Source: CAZQHK01 sp964593455 (GTDB lineage Bacteria; Muiribacteriota; CAYSPT01). From it: a DNA stretch of 64,000 nt. The position numbers and the translations under genes were made by a program. The stretch is from contig CAZQHK010000018.1 in the NCBI GenBank assembly GCA_964593455.1, positions 30,317 to 94,316 on the forward strand, read 5' to 3'. Positions 61,476 through 64,000 of this stretch are shown in pieces. The notes beneath the pieces were generated by a model, which did no database searches, had not been told where the DNA came from, and worked only from the letters and a program-made list of their open reading frames with translations. The first letter of the stretch is position 1; each line of letters opens with the position of its first letter.

Positions 61476-62879
61476 TCATCCTACCTTCCGGCTGTTTTTT
61501 TTCTGTTTGGAGGTGTGTGCACGAGTAGAAATAACCCGAGCGGCTTCCTCAGCCATTTCTCGCACTTCCCGCTCGCTTTCTCCTTCTACCATAACCCTAA
61601 CCACTGGTTCGGTTCCGGATGGTCTGACAAGAATCCGTCCCCGTTTTCCAAGTTGCTCTTCGAGTTGTCTGACTTCGCGCTTGACCGTCCGCAACCCCAC
61701 CAGCGCTGATGGGTTATTGACTCCAACATTAATTATAACCTGGGGATACCGCTTAACCACTGAAACAAGTTTCTCCAGGGGAATTCCACTTTCCTCTACA
61801 ACCTTGGCAACCCACAGACCGGTTACAATACCGTCTCCGGTGGGTAAAACATCCTTAAAAATCAGGTGGCCGGACTGCTCCCCCCCAAGCCCGAAGCCCG
61901 AGTTTCGCATTTCATGAGCCACATATTTATCTCCAACTCTGGTCCTGATGAGTGTTATTCCATTGCGCTCAAGTACAGCTTCTACTCCCATGTTGGTCAT
62001 AACGGTGGCGACTACCGTATTCTGTGGCAAAAGTCCCCGATTCTTCATGAATAGAGCACATATCGTTATGATTGCATCACCATCCACAACGGTACCGTCG
62101 CCGCCTGCCGCCAGACAACGATCACCATCGCCGTCAAAAGCCAGTCCAAAATCGGCTTTGTACTTGATTACCGCCTGCAACAGATATGATATCGAGGTCG
62201 ATCCGCATTTTCGATTTATATTAGTTCCATTAGGAGATACGTTCAGAGGGATCACGGTTGCCCCAAGTCTCTTAAATACCAGGGGAGCCAAACGGTAGGT
62301 GGCGCCATGCGCACAATCGAGAACGATTCGTAAACCCGCGAGCGGCTTTCCGACGAGCCCGTCCGTGCCGAAAACCGAGCCCGATACATGCCTAATATAG
62401 TGAGCTTTCAGGGTTCGATCACTTGTCACTCTCCCGATCTTGGCACCGATAGCCCGCTTTACCCGGCTAACACCTGAAGAAGAGCGCAGAGCCCGTTCGA
62501 GACGAAGTTCGATTTCCGATGAAAGTTTTTCTCCTTTTCCATCAAAGAATTTAATACCATTATCATAGAAGGGATTATGTGAAGCCGACAGTACAATTCC
62601 ATAATCTATACCCGGTGAGGCAGCAGAAAAAGACAGAACAGGAGTAGGCACAACTCCCATTTTCACTACAGAGGCTCCCGCCGAGCAAAGACCGGCCACC
62701 AGAGCCGCTTCAAACATGGAACCCGAAATCCGTGTATCGCGTCCCACTGATACTCTGGGATGATCGTTGTCAGCCAGAATGGAAACGGAGATCTGACCAA
62801 GGGAAAATGCCAGTTCCGGAGTCAATGGCTCTTCGTTGGCTTTACCCCGCACTCCATCCGTTCCAAATAAACCAGGCAG
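61476..62879 (-). CDS. glmM: Phosphoglucosamine mutase, probable CTG start
   Basis: The 467-residue enzyme converts glucosamine-6-phosphate to glucosamine-1-phosphate for peptidoglycan and LPS precursors. Phospho-Ser100 lies in LSASHNP, the Mg site is DGDGDR (249-254), and the sugar-phosphate loop is RPSGTEP. The conserved N-terminal LFGTDGVRG is encoded, but no ATG, GTG or TTG lies before it: GTG 62852 would remove LFGTDG. The only sensible start is CTG 62877-62879, preceded by GGGGAGGG. The upstream TGA of the TPR gene is in the same frame (62895-62897), ruling out a fusion unless that stop is read through. Confidence 0.93.
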   Translation of the reverse strand: MPGLFGTDGVRGKANEEPLTPELAFSLGQISVSILADNDHPRVSVGRDTRISGSMFEAALVAGLCSAGASVVKMGVVPTPVLSFSAASPGIDYGIVLSASHNPFYDNGIKFFDGKGEKLSSEIELRLERALRSSSGVSRVKRAIGAKIGRVTSDRTLKAHYIRHVSGSVFGTDGLVGKPLAGLRIVLDCAHGATYRLAPLVFKRLGATVIPLNVSPNGTNINRKCGSTSISYLLQAVIKYKADFGLAFDGDGDRCLAAGGDGTVVDGDAIITICALFMKNRGLLPQNTVVATVMTNMGVEAVLERNGITLIRTRVGDKYVAHEMRNSGFGLGGEQSGHLIFKDVLPTGDGIVTGLWVAKVVEESGIPLEKLVSVVKRYPQVIINVGVNNPSALVGLRTVKREVRQLEEQLGKRGRILVRPSGTEPVVRVMVEGESEREVREMAEEAARVISTRAHTSKQKKNSRKVG

Positions 62880-62894
62880 TGCCGTTCCCTCCCC

Positions 62895-64000
62895 TCAAAC
62901 CGAAAAACTCTTGCCAGTTACAAAACTATGCAGTTCATCAAACCGGTCAAAAACGTCTCTATATCCTATATCTACTCTACATATCTTATCATACATCGTA
63001 AGCGCTTTCTTAAAATCTCCACGTTCTTCGTACAGCATGCCGAACCGGCAGCAAATATCCTTGAGCTCTTCATCCATCATGTCTTCATCGAAACTGGACC
63101 GTTCGTACTCCTCCAGGGCCAACGCCAGATTGCCCATATTCAGATGACAGAGTATTACTTTCTTGGAAACACTTCGCTGCCTTCTGGCATCCCCGAAAGT
63201 TTTTTTGAAGAGATTAAGAGCTCCCCGGAAATCTTTTTCCCTCAGCTTTGCCATGCCTTCCATATAGGATGAACGTGCATCCTCAAAGGATTTATCGAGC
63301 TCCCGTTTGATATCACCGCTAAAATCAAGTTTTAACCGGGTTAAAATATCCTTGAGCCGTAAATTTCCTGGATACTGCTTACACAAACATCCGTATTGCT
63401 CTAAAAGTTCCTCGTACTTACCCTGTTTGAGAAACACGTCTCTGAACCTCTTGTGTACAACGACATTGTCGATATCTCTTTCGACCAGGTCTTTTAATAT
63501 GGTTTCAGCTTTTGTATACATGGCTTTTTCAATAAATGCTTTACTGAGATGGCTGAGTAATTTATAGTTTTCAGGATCCTGCGCGGCCACTTTTTCAAAT
63601 ACATCGATGGCTTCCGAGTCTGTTTTCTTCTTCTCCAGGAAGATAACAGACATCACTTTCAATAGTTTTGGATTATCCGGTTCACGTTTGAGAAGACGCC
63701 GGAACACATCCGTAACCCGGTCATTGTAAATTTCTTTTTTATAAAAAATGGTAGGCCGTGTCTCTTCCATATCCAGGTAATACTCCGCTACTATCTGTAA
63801 TAATTGATAGTTTGAAAATTCATACTGTAACATCATCATATATTCACGGGCCGCCTCGGGGGTGAGCATTCCCAGACTGAGATAAGCGCGTCCGAGCAGG
63901 TCATGAGCGTAACGATTATCAGGATCCATTGCCAGGAGTATCTTGCACTCCCTGACAACTTCCTTATGGTTTTCTTTCTTGGAAAAAGCTTTTGCCATAG
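62895..64000 (-). CDS. TPR protein (possibly 5' partial)
   Basis: At least 367 residues of tandem TPR-like helices (YAHDLLGRAYLSLGMLTPEA, NYKLLSHLSKAFIEKAMYTKAETIL, GNLRLKDILTRLKLDFSGDI). An ATG lies at 63996-63998, but only two bases precede it, so an upstream start outside the window cannot be excluded. No signal or enzyme motif is seen in the visible part. It leads the minus-strand run with glmM, the cNMP-binding protein and two TPR proteins. Confidence 0.8.
   Translation of the reverse strand, partial: MAKAFSKKENHKEVVRECKILLAMDPDNRYAHDLLGRAYLSLGMLTPEAAREYMMMLQYEFSNYQLLQIVAEYYLDMEETRPTIFYKKEIYNDRVTDVFRRLLKREPDNPKLLKVMSVIFLEKKKTDSEAIDVFEKVAAQDPENYKLLSHLSKAFIEKAMYTKAETILKDLVERDIDNVVVHKRFRDVFLKQGKYEELLEQYGCLCKQYPGNLRLKDILTRLKLDFSGDIKRELDKSFEDARSSYMEGMAKLREKDFRGALNLFKKTFGDARRQRSVSKKVILCHLNMGNLALALEEYERSSFDEDMMDEELKDICCRFGMLYEERGDFKKALTMYDKICRVDIGYRDVFDRFDELHSFVTGKSFSV

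Overview
The window is a metagenome-style scaffold from a bacterium with about 50% GC. It is almost certainly a chromosome: it carries polA, dnaE, mutL, glyA, glmM and tsaB/D/E, and no phage structural or integration genes. A diderm (Gram-negative type) cell is suggested by an outer-membrane beta-barrel protein ending in Phe (14177-14953), several lipoproteins, prepilin genes with PilT-type ATPases, and an HtrA protease. The mix of HEAT-repeat, TPR, cyclic-nucleotide-binding, STAS and PilT genes resembles several uncultured candidate phyla. I cannot name the lineage from sequence alone. GTG and TTG starts behind strong Shine-Dalgarno sequences are common, and two genes appear to use CTG or ATT.

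Layout. 1-5488: the 3' part of a very large repetitive surface-type protein with a C-terminal peptidase S74 chaperone, interrupted by two artificial 100-N gaps. 5603-8337: htrA and an AcuC-type deacetylase (minus strand). 8547-13904: a five-gene operon of pilus-like proteins behind a consensus sigma70 promoter. 13907-15673: a dispersed inverted-repeat element, an outer-membrane protein and an ATP-grasp pseudogene. 15816-24814: polA, a HEAT-PilT operon, a convergent PilT / cNMP-GAF operon, and a four-zinc-ribbon protein. 24851-29578: tsaE-tsaB-ogt-tsaD-mutL operon. 29696-33691: hybrid histidine kinase and an ATP-cone/uridine-kinase-like fusion. 33730-39039: hydrolase, GT-C-like membrane protein, class-I glutamine-amidotransferase-like lipoprotein, NhaC antiporter. 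39370-43598: degenerate hydantoinase-like pseudoenzyme, a broken STAS gene, lipM, glyA, STAS. 43646-49366: FG-GAP-like protein and a 1580-residue alpha-2-macroglobulin-like protein containing six membrane helices. 49533-55487: prepilin, structured intergenic elements, STAS, TPR and HEAT proteins. 55456-64000: dnaE, tandem repeats, two TPR proteins, cNMP-binding protein, glmM and a TPR protein running off the edge.

Three themes recur. The first is type IV pilus or pseudopilus machinery, with prepilins at three loci (12557, 13086, 49533), two PilT ATPases and a TPR protein with a pilin-like tail. The second is protein-interaction signalling: two cNMP-binding proteins, two intact and one broken STAS proteins, two HEAT proteins and a PAS-GAF hybrid kinase. 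The third is genome decay and small mobile or structured repeats: two pseudogenes, a pseudoenzyme, a dispersed terminal-inverted-repeat element abutting the 3' ends of two prepilin genes, and a cloverleaf-like palindromic element. The best candidates for undescribed biology are the membrane-embedded A2M-like protein with its FG-GAP neighbour, the hydantoinase-like pseudoenzyme, the prepilin operon with a 908-residue PilX-like protein, and the dispersed repeat family.
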